A DNA stretch of 64,000 bases from Morinoia aosen (taxonomy: Eukaryota; Arthropoda; Malacostraca; Amphipoda; Talitridae). The notes beneath the pieces were generated by a model. It was given only the letters and a program-made list of their open reading frames with translations, was not told the origin of the DNA and did not search any database. Positions 49,301 to 59,400 of the stretch are shown in pieces. Positions within the stretch are counted from its first letter, which is position 1; the number at the start of each line of letters is the position of its first letter. The translations under genes and the position numbers were made by a program. The stretch is taken from positions 27,693,891 through 27,757,890 of the forward strand of contig CM059573.1 in assembly GCA_030386875.1 (NCBI GenBank), given 5' to 3'.

Positions 49301-52300
49301 TAGCTCACTACAGCTATCAGTTCTTCTTTCAATTGCACTGCCATCAGTTTTACCATGAGATTTATAGTCATCATTGTATGTTTGATTTTCTTCTTCATCC
49401 TCAAAACTTTCACAATAAACTTCATCACCACCAAAAAATTCATTAACTTCATCATCAGAACTAGCATCACCTTTGGAGCATGACTTTTCATCACCTACTT
49501 CTGATAACAATGGGGTAAGCATGGGTTCATTAGGAGCAGAGCATTGCAAAGAATGCAAGCAATTTTGATTATTATTTGGTTCCTGGATAGGACAGAGGGC
49601 AGTACCTTGAGTCTGGTCAGGTCTGAGGTCCAAAAGAGATTCCTCACTGACTTTTCTTTTATTCTCCCTTACTAAAACACCTGCTAAGTCATTTGTGATG
49701 GAGTCATCTCCATGCTGATGTGAAGAATTCTGAGAGCTCATGTTAGTCTTTGATTGAGATGTCTGAGAGAAGCTCTCAGCAGCTGTTTGAGACGTGGGTA
49801 ATGAGCCTGGCAAGCACATTGAAGGAGTTCCATAAGTGCTTGGCTGAGATGTTTTAAATTTCTTGGAGGCTGGACAGGGAGTTTTGACTTTCTTGGAGGC
49901 TGACCGTGGAGTTTTTGCCTTTTTGGAAGCTGATTGCGAAATTCTGACCTTCTCAGGGGATGATTGACTGTCACTTGTTTCTGCGGTAAAAACCGACAAA
50001 ATAAGTACATACTTTGGCTGGTGAACTATGCTTGTTAGCTTGTACAAATGAAAATTTTGATAAACAGTGCACAGCCTGCACTCCTGTAACCTTTAAATTA
50101 CCCTGTGAATATTAAGGCGACCAAGCGATTTTTGGCTTATAAAACTTCAAAAATTAATAAAAAAATACTTCTAGAGCAAAATAAGCTTGGAGGGATTCAC
50201 AACATGTTTAGAACATTCGAATGGATGTTCAGAGCCCAAAAATTTTTTAAATTTGCCCATACCTCCCTCCCCCCCCACACACCTGCCCCTTTGAGGGGAA
50301 CGTCCATTCGAATGTTCTAAACATGTTGTGAATTCCTCCGAGCTTATTTTGCTCCTGCAGTATTTTTTAACAATTTTTTAAATTTCATGAGAAAAACCGT
50401 TCAGTCCCCTTAAAGGTATCTTAGAGCAAATATGTGATAAATGAAGTGACTGTACAAATGTCATATGTCATACCACATGCTAACTAGATGCCACAAGCCA
50501 TCCTCCTCACTTAGCACTGCAGTAGCCTGCAATTCATCTGGTAAAGTCATTTAAGCACACAGAAGGCTATTTCCTGAGCAACCATAAGGACAAGTTTACA
50601 GATTCCTTACAAATTGGGACATAATGTGTACTACTGGGCAAATTGCTCATTCATGTTAAAACATAAGTGCATGGCATTCCATCTGTTTCATAACCATTTT
50701 ATAAAATAACTTATATGAGATGAAAAGTTAATTGCATTTGTATATTTCTTAGGAAGGATAGAAATACATTCAAGCAGTAAAGTTGATTTCCCAATTCTAC
50801 TACTAACACCCTAAACAAACCAACTGCTAACAACTGCAGAAACATAGCATATGTGTTAAATAGTTGCCTGTGATAGTGAAAGACTGGCTATTTTGCAGTA
50901 GCATAAGCATGAAATAAAGGCTGGCAAGTCTCAGATTAAATTAAAGTTTCAGCCTCGTATCTCAAACAAGGAAAAATGAAGGTGTTATTTTGCATCACTC
51001 AGCTAAGGAAATTCACAATCTATGCACATGGTGTGCTCCTCCATAAGATCTGCACAATAAAACATTATGTTAGGATGAGGAAGTTTTTCAAAAAAGACAA
51101 TCTAACCTAATAATAGCCGTTGTGTGTTTATTTATATATCTCTTTGGTGTCCGCTTCTTAAGAAACATGGGATGTCTGTGTTTGTGGTATCATGGATACC
51201 AAATACCTCATGGATACCAAATTAATATCATGGATACCAAAGGTATAACATTAAAAGATGGCCTCCACATGCTTTGATATGTTTGAAATGTACCAGGATG
51301 TGTTCGTTTAGGATATGTTTGGTTAGATTAGGATAGCATAGGCCAGCATAGGTTAGGTAATATTGACAGAATTTTTACACGGGTCCACCTAGGAATTTCC
51401 AAGGGTCCGGGGAATTGCCACGGGTCCTGCTGCTACCTAACAACACCCATGGTTTATTTGTTTTGAGTCCGCTTCTTCCATTTCTCTGTCATGCTCATTA
51501 AGATAGCCATAATGATCGTATCTGTGATACGGGTTTCACCAATGCGCAAGTATAATAATATTTTTTATCACGGGTGCTGATGGATATTTTTGTTAGTCAT
51601 CCATGTCTGGAAAGTTTGTTTAAGAAAGGTATTGAATCTTGTCATTTTTGGCAGGCCGTTTACTTAAGTAGTTGAATAAGAGACAGCAATGGAAACTGAA
51701 AAACCAGACAGCAGTGAACTAAAGGACAATAGTCCATAGCAAAACAAAAAGCCAAAGCAAATCCTGCAACATATAGAACTAAACCTTAATGAATTGATAA
51801 CCAACAAATGGACTACTCCTTAATTGTTCCTAGATAAGACAGAGGGCAGTACTTTGAGTCTGGTCAAGTCTGCATGGCATGACCCGAATTTCTACATATG
51901 AAGGAAATATGTCATTTTATCAAATAATAAAGATGTTGAACTAATTTTTGAATAAAAATATGCATTTGTACACATATGTACCTTGTTGTACATATATGAA
52001 CCAATGCATAGTTATCATGTTAAATAAGCAAAATTACCCTCTACAACATTTTAGTTTCTCACCTTTCATTCCGGAATTCTCATCACGGAAGAACAAAGGC
52101 ACAACGCCTCTTTTGAGGGGACTTTGCTTCTTGGATGGTGGCAAAATTTTCTTACAGTCAGTCAATCTAAAATGATTGCCACAAACATAGTAGTTAGCCA
52201 ATATATTACTTTTTGTGAGTGTATTCAACTTGTGACACCCACTTGCTTCAATCCATTCTTTATAGTTAGAGTGGGGAAAACGATAAAATTTAATTTCAGG

Positions 52301-54813
52301 ATGATTTTCAGAATTATTACCACAGTTAACAAAAGTGCACTTTTTCTTCCTCTTCTGTGGCACCTTGAACAATTTCAAATCTTTCTTCTCCTCTATCTCA
52401 GGTTGACCATCTCCTGTGAAAAAAGGATAAAATCGTCTAAGTTATCGAATTACTAATTTTTATATCTTATAGAACATAATTCATAGCTGGAAAATGTACT
52501 CTTTCCCAAAGAGGTGGAGCTGAAGTCCAAAAATTGTTTCACCACAGTAACTGTGGGGCCAATGCAAGAGGGGCCAATAAATTTTACCAACTTGAAACTT
52601 GATATTTACTTTATTAAAAATATATAAGTCATTACCTATTCAGTAGAATTCAAAAATGATATTGCAATGCTTAAGTTATTTATGCTTGTAGTTAGTTATT
52701 ACAGAATTCTACCTTAAACTTTAGAGACACAATCAAATATATGTAATCACCAACTTATTGTTTGACTTTACAACCACCTACAATTAAGTTAATAAATAGT
52801 TTATCTACTTGGGTATCATGAATGCATGTGATTAGCCATACATAGATGATTCATGCATTCATCAGCCATGCATAAATGATAAGAAAAAGAATGAGATTGC
52901 AAACTTATTAAGCTAAAGAAATGCATAGGAATGCATTAAAGAAAAGTTCGGACTACAAAAATTTTTGGTATATGTTGAATGTTTGCCAGTAATCAATTTT
53001 TGAGTTTTTGGTGCCTGAACATAGTTAATTATATTAAAATAAATAAGTTTTCTTCTTTGCACTTTTTTTAAGAAATGAGTATTTCACGAGTTATAGCGGT
53101 ATGTTAATTTCTGCAAAGACGAATGCGCTCAAAAAACATCTACTAATCGATTTTTGAATTTTTGTTGCTAGAATCATCAAAATAAACTACTTTTCTTCTA
53201 TACACTTTTGCGGCAAATGAGTTTTTTACGAGTTTGAGCGGTAGGTTTCATTTATTGAGCAATTGAGCTGTTAGCGTACGTTAGGATACTTTGTTATTAT
53301 TATCTCACCCCGCAGAGCTTGCAAAGCCTGAGCCCACTTGAAAAATCTTTTAGTTAATAACACAATAGAAATTATCACCCAAAATTAATTAGTCGGAGCA
53401 GTATGCTAATTTTCGTCACAGATGGCGCGAATGTGCTCGGTCATTCCAGCGCGTCGGATGGGAGAGTCCAATGTAGTGTTGCCGTCCGACGCGCTCAATG
53501 AATTTCTCACCGCTTCAAACACTAGAGTTGCGGGAAGTAATTTATCACTATAACTTGTTGAATACTAATTTTAGATGGAAAGTGCATAGAAGAAAACTTG
53601 TTTATTTCGATCTAATTAACTATGTTTAGGGACCGAAAACTGGAAAATTGATTACTGGCAATTCCTTCACATTTACCAATTATTCGGTAAATCTGAAGGA
53701 GATGACAGTTGTCGATTTTCCACTTTTTGGTGCCTGAACCTAATTAATTGAATCAAAATAAACAAGTTTTTTTCTATTCTTTTTTTGTCTCAAATGAGTA
53801 TTTTACGATTTATAGCGGTAAGTTTAGTTTCATCATTGATGACAAATGCGCTCGAATCAACAGCTACTCATCGGTTTTCGAATTTTTGTTGCTTGAAACA
53901 TGGTAATAACATCGAAATGAACAACTTTTATTCTATACACTTTTTTCGTCAAATGAGTATTTAACGAGGTATAGCGGTAGGTTTGGTTTCGTCTTTCAAG
54001 ACAGAGCGCTGAAAGCGAGACGCCATAGCAGTATTGCCATACAACTCGATCAAAGAATTTCTTTCCGCTTCAAAGACTGGAGTTGCGGTAAGTCATTTAC
54101 CGCTATAACTAATAAAATACTCATTTGAGACAAAAAGTGCATAGAAGAAAACTTGTTCATTTCGATCTAATTAACTATGCTAAGGCATCGAAATTTACAA
54201 AATCAACAACTGTCATCTCCTTCAGATTTACCAATTATTTTTCTACAGGATCTCAACGTGTCACGAAAGCTATCAACAAAATTGTCCTACCATCAGCCAA
54301 TACATGGATTGGAAACATACTGATGAATTCGTACTAGATTTACCCATGATGACAATTGTATATCTTACCTCCAATACTCAAATTCAGGTCATTATAAGGC
54401 AATGGCACCACACCGTTTTTAAGAGGTACTTTTGTTTCGAACGGTGAAAGGATTCTTCTGTAATCTGTTTTTCGAAAATGGCGGCTACACACAAAATAAT
54501 GGTTGCACAAATTAGATTCCTTAATTGAACCTAAAATTTTATTTCCACTTGCTCTTATCCACTCTTTAAAATTTGCATGAGGATAATGGAAGTATTTGAT
54601 ATCAGGATGATCTCTAGAATTATTTTCACATGTGATGAAAGAACATTTTCTCGTTCTAATTGTAGGTGCCATTCTTGCTGATAAAAACGCCGACAAACTG
54701 GTCGCGTTGTTGTCGACTTGTTGTTGCTCGGTCGCGGGACTCGGTCGCGGTCGGACGTGCGGGGAAATGGTGCGGTAATTGTTGAAATTGCAAGGGGGAA
54801 ATAAACTAGCCAT
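40189..54813 (-). CDS. THAP-THAP-bZIP transcription factor gene, nine coding exons
   Basis: Minus-strand exons: 54813-54369, 52413-52063, 49980-48927, 48621-48372, 47148-46963, about 45959-45763, 42110-41917, 40922-40685 and 40309-40189. Most boundaries have GT/AG signals and all phases match, giving about 1,011 residues plus stop (3,036 nt). Domains in order: two THAP zinc fingers (residues about 57-140 and 170-255), a Ser/Glu-rich linker, an ATF-2-like LPTGQTIPVKVP motif, an ATF-2/ATF-7-type bZIP, and a short Asn-Pro-Val-Val repeat tail. The product should be a nuclear DNA-binding protein that dimerises by its zipper. ATF-2 relatives start with a C2H2 finger, absent here. The acceptor of exon 6 and the donor of exon 5 are the least certain. 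A start at the second Met (54672) would fit THAP proteins better and give about 964 residues. Confidence 0.75.
40685..40922 (-). CDS. Exon 8: Asn-Pro-Val-Val repeats
   Basis: 78 codons between an in-phase acceptor (GCTAATCAG) and a strong GTGAGT donor. The sequence is built of about six copies of (G/A)ANPVV or ANPFVV with Ala/Val-rich spacers. The corresponding DNA is a degenerate tandem repeat of roughly 30 bp and its multiples. No known domain. Confidence 0.6.
41917..42110 (-). CDS. Exon 7: bZIP basic region and leucine zipper
   Basis: The acceptor CTTCCAG joins in phase to exon 6, giving LERKRAAAARCRQKKSERV. A zipper follows with Leu every seventh residue (ELATVNAKL, SEVASLKAEM, SLKDLLLQH). 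It ends QHMACP, matching AHKDCP at the end of the ATF-2 zipper. The invariant bZIP Asn (ATF-2 ERNRAAASRCR) is Lys here. Confidence 0.85.
42600..45200 (-). mobile_element. APE-type LINE (Jockey/CR1-like), in intron 6
   Basis: Minus-strand order is endonuclease then reverse transcriptase. Endonuclease pieces: FIECWLDDSTED, RGISMYISYNV, GTVYRPP. Reverse transcriptase pieces: IAIVTPIFKNGNKTCINNHR, KIFEKIV, QGSVLGPLF, LIFINDIV, and the catalytic FADN (usually FADD). A C-terminal NYCKFLGIVL...LTFKEHI thumb follows. Frames change several times and at least one reverse transcriptase Asp reads as Asn, so it is inactive. The 5' end is unclear; no ORF1 was identified. Confidence 0.8.
45763..45959 (-). 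CDS. Exon 6: start of the bZIP basic region
   Basis: Pro/Ser-rich, then basic (QKRKKRKKC), then KKIKALERKR, which enters the bZIP basic region. The donor CG|GTGAGT is strong, in phase 2. The acceptor at 45959 is the best phase-compatible choice, but the frame stays open upstream to 46043, so the exon could be up to about 30 codons longer. Confidence 0.65.
46054..46785 (+). repeat. SINE-like repeat R1, copy 2, interrupted by a MITE
   Basis: Left part (46054-46278) and right part (about 46670-46785) match copy 1 at 1.8-2.2 kb. The TTAA-type MITE 46279-46652 is inserted between them. The repeat lies in intron 5. Confidence 0.65.
46279..46652. mobile_element. TTAA-type fold-back MITE, copy 1
   Basis: The left end TTAAGGTAGCCAACAGTTTT pairs with an inverted right end, with inner inverted blocks around AATAAGCTCTGAGG and CCTCAGAGCTTATT. 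Same family as 50112-50413. TTAA at the ends recalls piggyBac-type insertion. The right TTAA is changed. Confidence 0.6.
46963..47148 (-). CDS. Exon 5: Thr/Ala/Pro-rich segment
   Basis: After an acceptor CTGACAG in phase 0 the frame reads TTLTVIQSITTLVTNTADSI, then a PPATTPPLATAPAT stretch. The donor is placed at GTTAAG and is weak; a nearby alternative is possible. Low-complexity linker, no domain. Confidence 0.5.
47741..47951. repeat. Near-perfect palindrome
   Basis: Arms of about 88 bp (47741-47829 and 47864-47951) are inverted copies (TTTGGGGCTCAAACATG... and the complement), separated by about 34 bp. A 50-bp block TCATAAAATCTACTT-AGAATTTCACCTCT recurs directly at about 47821 and 47955. 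It lies in intron 4 and is probably a MITE. Confidence 0.7.
48372..48621 (-). CDS. Exon 4: ATF-2-like LPTGQTIPV segment
   Basis: 83 codons, phase 2 in and 0 out, donor GTGAGT. QLFFRLPTGQTIPVKVP aligns with the LLLHLPNGQTMPVAIP stretch of ATF-2 that lies between its activation domain and bZIP. A Pro-rich segment follows. This places the gene in the ATF-2/ATF-7 group before the bZIP is considered. Confidence 0.75.
48927..49980 (-). CDS. Exon 3: long Ser/acidic linker
   Basis: A 1,054-nt exon, acceptor TTTTTACCGCAG, donor GTAAGT. It starts with about three degenerate copies of SASKKxKTP, which are basic and NLS-like. A Ser/Gln-rich stretch follows, then an acidic segment (SSDDEVNEFFGGDE, FEDEEEN), then Ser/Thr/Gly-rich sequence. 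No folded domain is recognised. The composition suits a disordered regulatory or activation region. A fragment like 49578-49625 is repeated in intron 2. Confidence 0.75.
50112..50413. mobile_element. TTAA-type fold-back MITE, copy 2
   Basis: 302 bp including TTAA at both ends. The ends TTAAGGCGACCAAGCGATTT and (minus strand) TTAAGGGGACTGAACGGTTT are related. Inside, ACATGTTTAGAACATTCGAA and its complement form a long stem around a C-rich loop near 50265-50290. It lies in intron 2. Confidence 0.7.
51675..51760 (+). repeat. R1 fragment
   Basis: A short stretch matching the GCTGAAAAACAGGACAGCAG part of R1, in intron 2. Confidence 0.45.
51824..51871 (+). repeat. Intronic near-copy of an exon 3 segment
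   Basis: About 48 bp including GACAGAGGGCAGTACTTTGA, some 90% identical by eye to 49578-49625 inside exon 3, in the same orientation. Confidence 0.6.
52063..52413 (-). CDS. Exon 2: second THAP domain
   Basis: The acceptor TTTTTTCACAG and donor GTGAGA are both good and in phase 1. The zinc ligands CTFVNC...CGNH have the same 46-residue spacing as in exon 1. HPEIKFYRFPHSNYKEWIEA matches HPDIKYFHYPHANFKEWIRA of exon 1, so the two THAP exons probably arose by duplication. A lysine-rich stretch (PQKRKKK) precedes the domain and may act in nuclear import. Confidence 0.85.
52940..54250. repeat. Composite inverted/direct repeat cluster in intron 1
   Basis: A unit of about 130 bp (from AATTTTTGAGTTTTTGGTGC through CTATACACTTTTT to CGAGTTATAGCGGTA) appears about four times on the plus strand (around 52975, 53145, 53700 and 53870) and twice inverted (around 53535 and 54080). 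The arrangement suggests MITEs with long arms inserted side by side or into one another. Confidence 0.6.
54369..54813 (-). CDS. Exon 1: first THAP domain
   Basis: Contains CSFITC then 46 residues then CSRH, the C-x4-C-x46-C-x2-H zinc ligands of THAP. It also has EWIRASG with the conserved Trp and GVVPLP at the AVPTIF position. THAP domains nearly always begin at the initiator Met, so MAPTIRTRKC (54672) is the likelier start. The upstream 47 codons may be untranslated. The exon ends GGAG|GTAAGA in phase 1. Confidence 0.85.
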
Positions 54814-55270
54814 GCATAAAAATTATACTATCAGTGAATGTGTTTGCTACCTGTGGAACAACGAAAAGGAAAAAATAACTTTTGTCTTGTTTCTGCTTAA
54901 ATCAGTGCACTTTAAATGAAAAGCCAACGAAGCAGTGCTGGCAAGGGGTGTGAAATGGTGTGCTCAGCTTGGTCTCGAACGATAGGCCTGAGTGAAGTGT
55001 GAAGTATCCTTGTTCCCTCAGTCTCCCCTCACCGCGCCCGCACCCTCCCCCCCCCCCCTTTCCCGTACACCTGCCTCCTACACCTGCCTCCCGTCCTCTG
55101 ACCGTTCAGAGCATAGCAAAACCTGGACTTTTCCGCTTCAAGCAACCAAAGAAATAACGTTTGTTTTTGATCAATTTTTGGTAATGTCAAACCTCTCAGT
55201 TAAGTTTTTGTTCACTTCCTACGTGGCCGAGACGGCAAATGTGCACGAAAGAATTATTGTGTTTCGTACC
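54814..55270 (-). promoter_or_regulatory. Probable upstream region of the THAP-bZIP gene
   Basis: Upstream (minus-strand sense) of exon 1 and bounded by element D. It contains a C-rich run near 55050. A TGTTCCACAG acceptor-like site near 54852 could mark a 5' untranslated intron. No core promoter motif was assigned. Confidence 0.3.
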
Positions 55271-56445
55271 TGTCGGGTTTTGGGGTTTTGCCGTTGAGTG
55301 GTTCAGTGGTTATTTTTGATTTGACGGCTAAGACAAAACTCGATTTTCTCTCGAAGCGCATGGGAAAATAGTGAGATGATAATGAAACACGTTTGGATAA
55401 CTCAGCTTGGTTTTCCGTGATGTAGTTTATTTGGGTAGCGAACACCAGGAACTGTCTTGGTTCTTGATCCCGGAGAGCTTGTGAAATTGGCGATCCGTGC
55501 CGGAGGAACAGGCTGGAGTCGACGAAGGCCGGCACACGATGGAGTTAAGCGTGGTGAATGAGTTGAATTTGGGGAAGTGGAATTAAGTAACTTGAGATGA
55601 TTGAGCGAGAGTCAATGACGTAGTTCAAGAATATCTAATGACTCCCAAAAATAAGATGGGGGTGTGAAAGAGCAGGCAAAACTCAGGCTCATGTGAGCAG
55701 AATCAAGTGGCACATTAGCAGGGGGCACACTCAAGTTGAATTACTTGTCCAGATTAGTAATAGCAAGTTAGTCACTGATAATGTGAGAATGGCATTAAGC
55801 AATCATCATGGCGCTCAGGAAAACCAGAAGCCATCGGGAACGAACGCCGGCAATTTCGCCGCGTCCGTCCACGAGTAATTTATGAAAGATTCGTGATATG
55901 ATACTGGCAAAGACCCGCAATATGCTTGCAGTAGAGAGAAAGAAAACCAGTACGTTAAACTGAATATCTAGTATGAATTTACACGAGAGTTTGGGAAATG
56001 ACACGCCATTTTCACTCTATAAAAACACATGCCAATCTCAGAATCTTAACACTAATTTTTATCCCTAATTCATGACACTGAGCAGATCTTCAGATTGAAA
56101 TACACAATACACCGAAACACATGGCACATATTCTTACCCGGTTTTACTCTTATTTTACCCTAAATATCACTGCACTTACGAGATGTTTGCGCAACCACGC
56201 CACAAGCAAGAGTAAGTGGACTAGGCGACGCGCTAGTGTGTTGCCAGACGGGCTTCTTAAGAACTCGAAATGTAAATTGATTATTTGATCTCTCATGTAT
56301 TTACACAAAAATTTTAATAATTACGAATTAGAAGTAGAAAATAATTAATAATAAATTAGAGTAATATTTTTGATGCTGCTAATTAATTTATTCAAGTATG
56401 AATAGCGAATTTCTAATTTTTACACTTATGTAGCGGTATGCTACA
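55271..56445 (-). repeat. Element D 3' LTR
   Basis: About 1,175 bp. The last roughly 1,047 bp (55399-56445) seem identical to the partner. The first 128 bp (plus-strand order) are clearly diverged. Confidence 0.93.
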
Positions 56446-56486
56446 TTACCCCCTAAGGCGCAGACCGAAAGGTCCACCCGCTGCAA

Positions 56487-59400
56487 TCATCTGTAGCGGG
56501 AAGGAGGGCGAACTACACGACCCTGCCGAGTTCGGCAATTGGCAAACGATACTGAGCGGGGAAGTTTCACCAAACGGGTCTGCAAGTTTAGATCAGCAAG
56601 AGTCCTAGGAACAAGAGTTACTGCAGCGGGCTCGTCTGGTCTCTCCAGACTTGTCGCTGTGTCAGTAAGAGGACTAGAGTTAGAATCTACGATAGGCGTA
56701 TGGATAGGGTTTGAGTGTACAGGCACATAGAAAGGGTTACACTCAAGCTGACTAGGCAACAATGCAGTCAACTGAGGAAGCTGAGATGGTAGATATGGTC
56801 GAGTCTCAGTGGAAGGAGAATTCTGCGGAGAAGATGATGAGTTATAAGTTACACTATGATCCGAAGTGTATGCGACTTTTAATCTGTCTATGCTCACAGG
56901 GTCGCTCGAGCCGAATCTGTCGAGGATGAAATATTTTTGCTTGCGTTTAAGTACTTTGAATGGGCCATCATAAGGGCGCGTGAGCGTAGGCTTTATAGCA
57001 TCATTTCGGACATACACATGTGTGCAGTCTTGCAGGGCAGGATCTAGTCTGTCCTCAGTCTGAGGCATTCGTGGAGCAACATACTCAATCTTACGCATGC
57101 AATCTTTTAGGCAGGTTACATATGCGGAACGGTCAGCGGATGAAAATTCAGGCAACGGTTTTGGGTCAACAATGTCGCCGGGGAGACGAAGTGTCTTCCC
57201 GTACAACATCTCCGCCGCTGTGCACTGCTGATCTTGCCGGAAGAGATTCCTAATGCTGAGCAATACTACTGGAAGTCTATCGGTCCAATCGTGACTGCAA
57301 TTAAGGCAGCGCAAGGCAGACTTGGGGTCTCTGTGGACTCTCTCAATAAGTCCATTTGACTGCGGATGATAAGCTGTCGTGGATGTGTTTGCACACCCTA
57401 AAGCGGTACTGAGCTCACTCCAAAATTTGGAGGTAAATTGTGATCCCCGGTCATGTGTGACTTGTACGGGAACCCCAAATCTAGCTATCCAGTTGGACAT
57501 GAAGGCGCGAGCTACAGTCTCAGTTTGTGTATCAGGAAGAGGGACAGCCTCAACCCAACGCGTGAACCTATCGATGATGGTCAACAAATAAGAATAACCG
57601 CGCGATACAGGCAAGGGACCCACTAGGTCTAGGTGGACAGAGTCAAACTTTTGACCTGTGAATGCGCAACTCTGCAGCGCTGCACGATTATGTTTCACCA
57701 CCTTACTACTCTGACACGCATGGCAAGTTTGCACAATTTGCCTGACCTCCTTACGCATCGCTGGCCAGACGTAACGATCAGAAATCAAACGCAATGTACG
57801 GTTAATACCAGGGTGACTGAGGGAATGGTAGTGGAGGACAGCTACTCTGCGGAGAGTCGCAGGAAGATACAAACGAGAAGGTCGCTCGGCATCACGATAC
57901 ACGCCGTCAACCAAGGTTAGTTTTGGAAGGGAAGGGTTAGAAGATTTGAGAAGGTCCTGAAGTTCAGGATCCTCCTTTTGAGCATTACAAATGTTGCCGA
58001 AGGTGATTTCGCCACTGGTTTGGACAGAGTTAATTCTGGAGAGGCAATCGGCTACGGTATTGTCTAGTCCCTTAATGTAACGGATGTCAGTTGTGAACTG
58101 ACTTATAAAGGACAGGTGTCGAGCTTCTCTAGGCGAATGTCTTTCAGAAGGCATTTTTATAGCTGAGGTCAAAGGTTTGTGATCTGTGTAGATCACAAAC
58201 TCCCTTGCCTCTAGAGCATAGCGAAAGTGTCTCACAGATAGGTAGATAGCAAGAAGTTCCCTACCGAACGCGCTATAGGCACGCTCAGTGGGCGACAACT
58301 TTTTGGAAAAGAAAGCAAGAGGAGAGATATTAGTACCTACTTGTTGTTGCAACACAGCACCTACGGCGGTACTGGATGCGTCAACAACCAGGCTGAAATC
58401 AGCATTAGCAATAGGATAGGATAGTTCAGTCGCGGATGCTAATTTGTGTTTTATAGTATCAAAAGCTTTGCGCGCTTCTTCTGTCCATTTTACCTCGATA
58501 GATTTGCCTTTACGTTTCTTTTCGAGGAGGTCGGACAAGGGCGCTAAAGTTTGAGCACAATTGCGTATGAAACGATGGTAGAAGTTAACAGAACCTAGGA
58601 ACCTTCTAAGTTCCTTCTGGGTCTGTGGAAGAGGAAAGTTTCTGATCACTTCTACTTTGGAAGGCAAAGGTTTTAGACCTAGGCTAGAGATTTCATGACC
58701 TAAGTAAATCAGTGATGACTTTCCGAACTCACATTTCTCAGGATTTACGAGGAGTCCATTGTCGGACAATCTTTGAAAAACGACCCTAAGATGGTCTTTG
58801 TGCAACTCCGGGGTTGTGGACGCCACAAGGATATCGTCTAAGTAGACAAAAGCGAAAGAGAGATCAGAGAAGATTTCAGCCATGTGTCTCTGGAACGTTT
58901 GAGGCGCGTTCCGGAGACCATATGGCATTTTTAGAAATTCAAAGAGACCAAATGGAGTGATGACAGCGGTCTTGGGGATAGCGGACTCATCAAGAGGGAT
59001 TTGATGAAAGGCGGACTGAAGGTCTATCTTAGAGAAAATTTGAGCTCCTTCCAAATTTGCACTGAAATCGTGAAGGTAGGGGATAGGATAGCGATCAGGT
59101 AAAGTAACGGCATTCAACCTGCGGAAATCCCCGCACGGTCTGAATTCACCGTTAGCCTTGGGTACCAGCAAAAGAGGACTAGCCCAAGGACTTTTGGAGG
59201 TGCGGATGATGCCACACTCCTGCATGCGCGCGAATTCTTTCTTGGCTAACGCCAATCGATCAGGCGGCAATCTCCTAGCACGGGAGAAGACAGGCGGTCC
59301 TTGCGTCTCTATGAAGTGTTTCGTGCAGGTTTGCATATTTTTGGAAATTAAGTTAGGGTTTTTTAATGCGGGAAAACTTTTAAGGATTTGTGCGAACATG

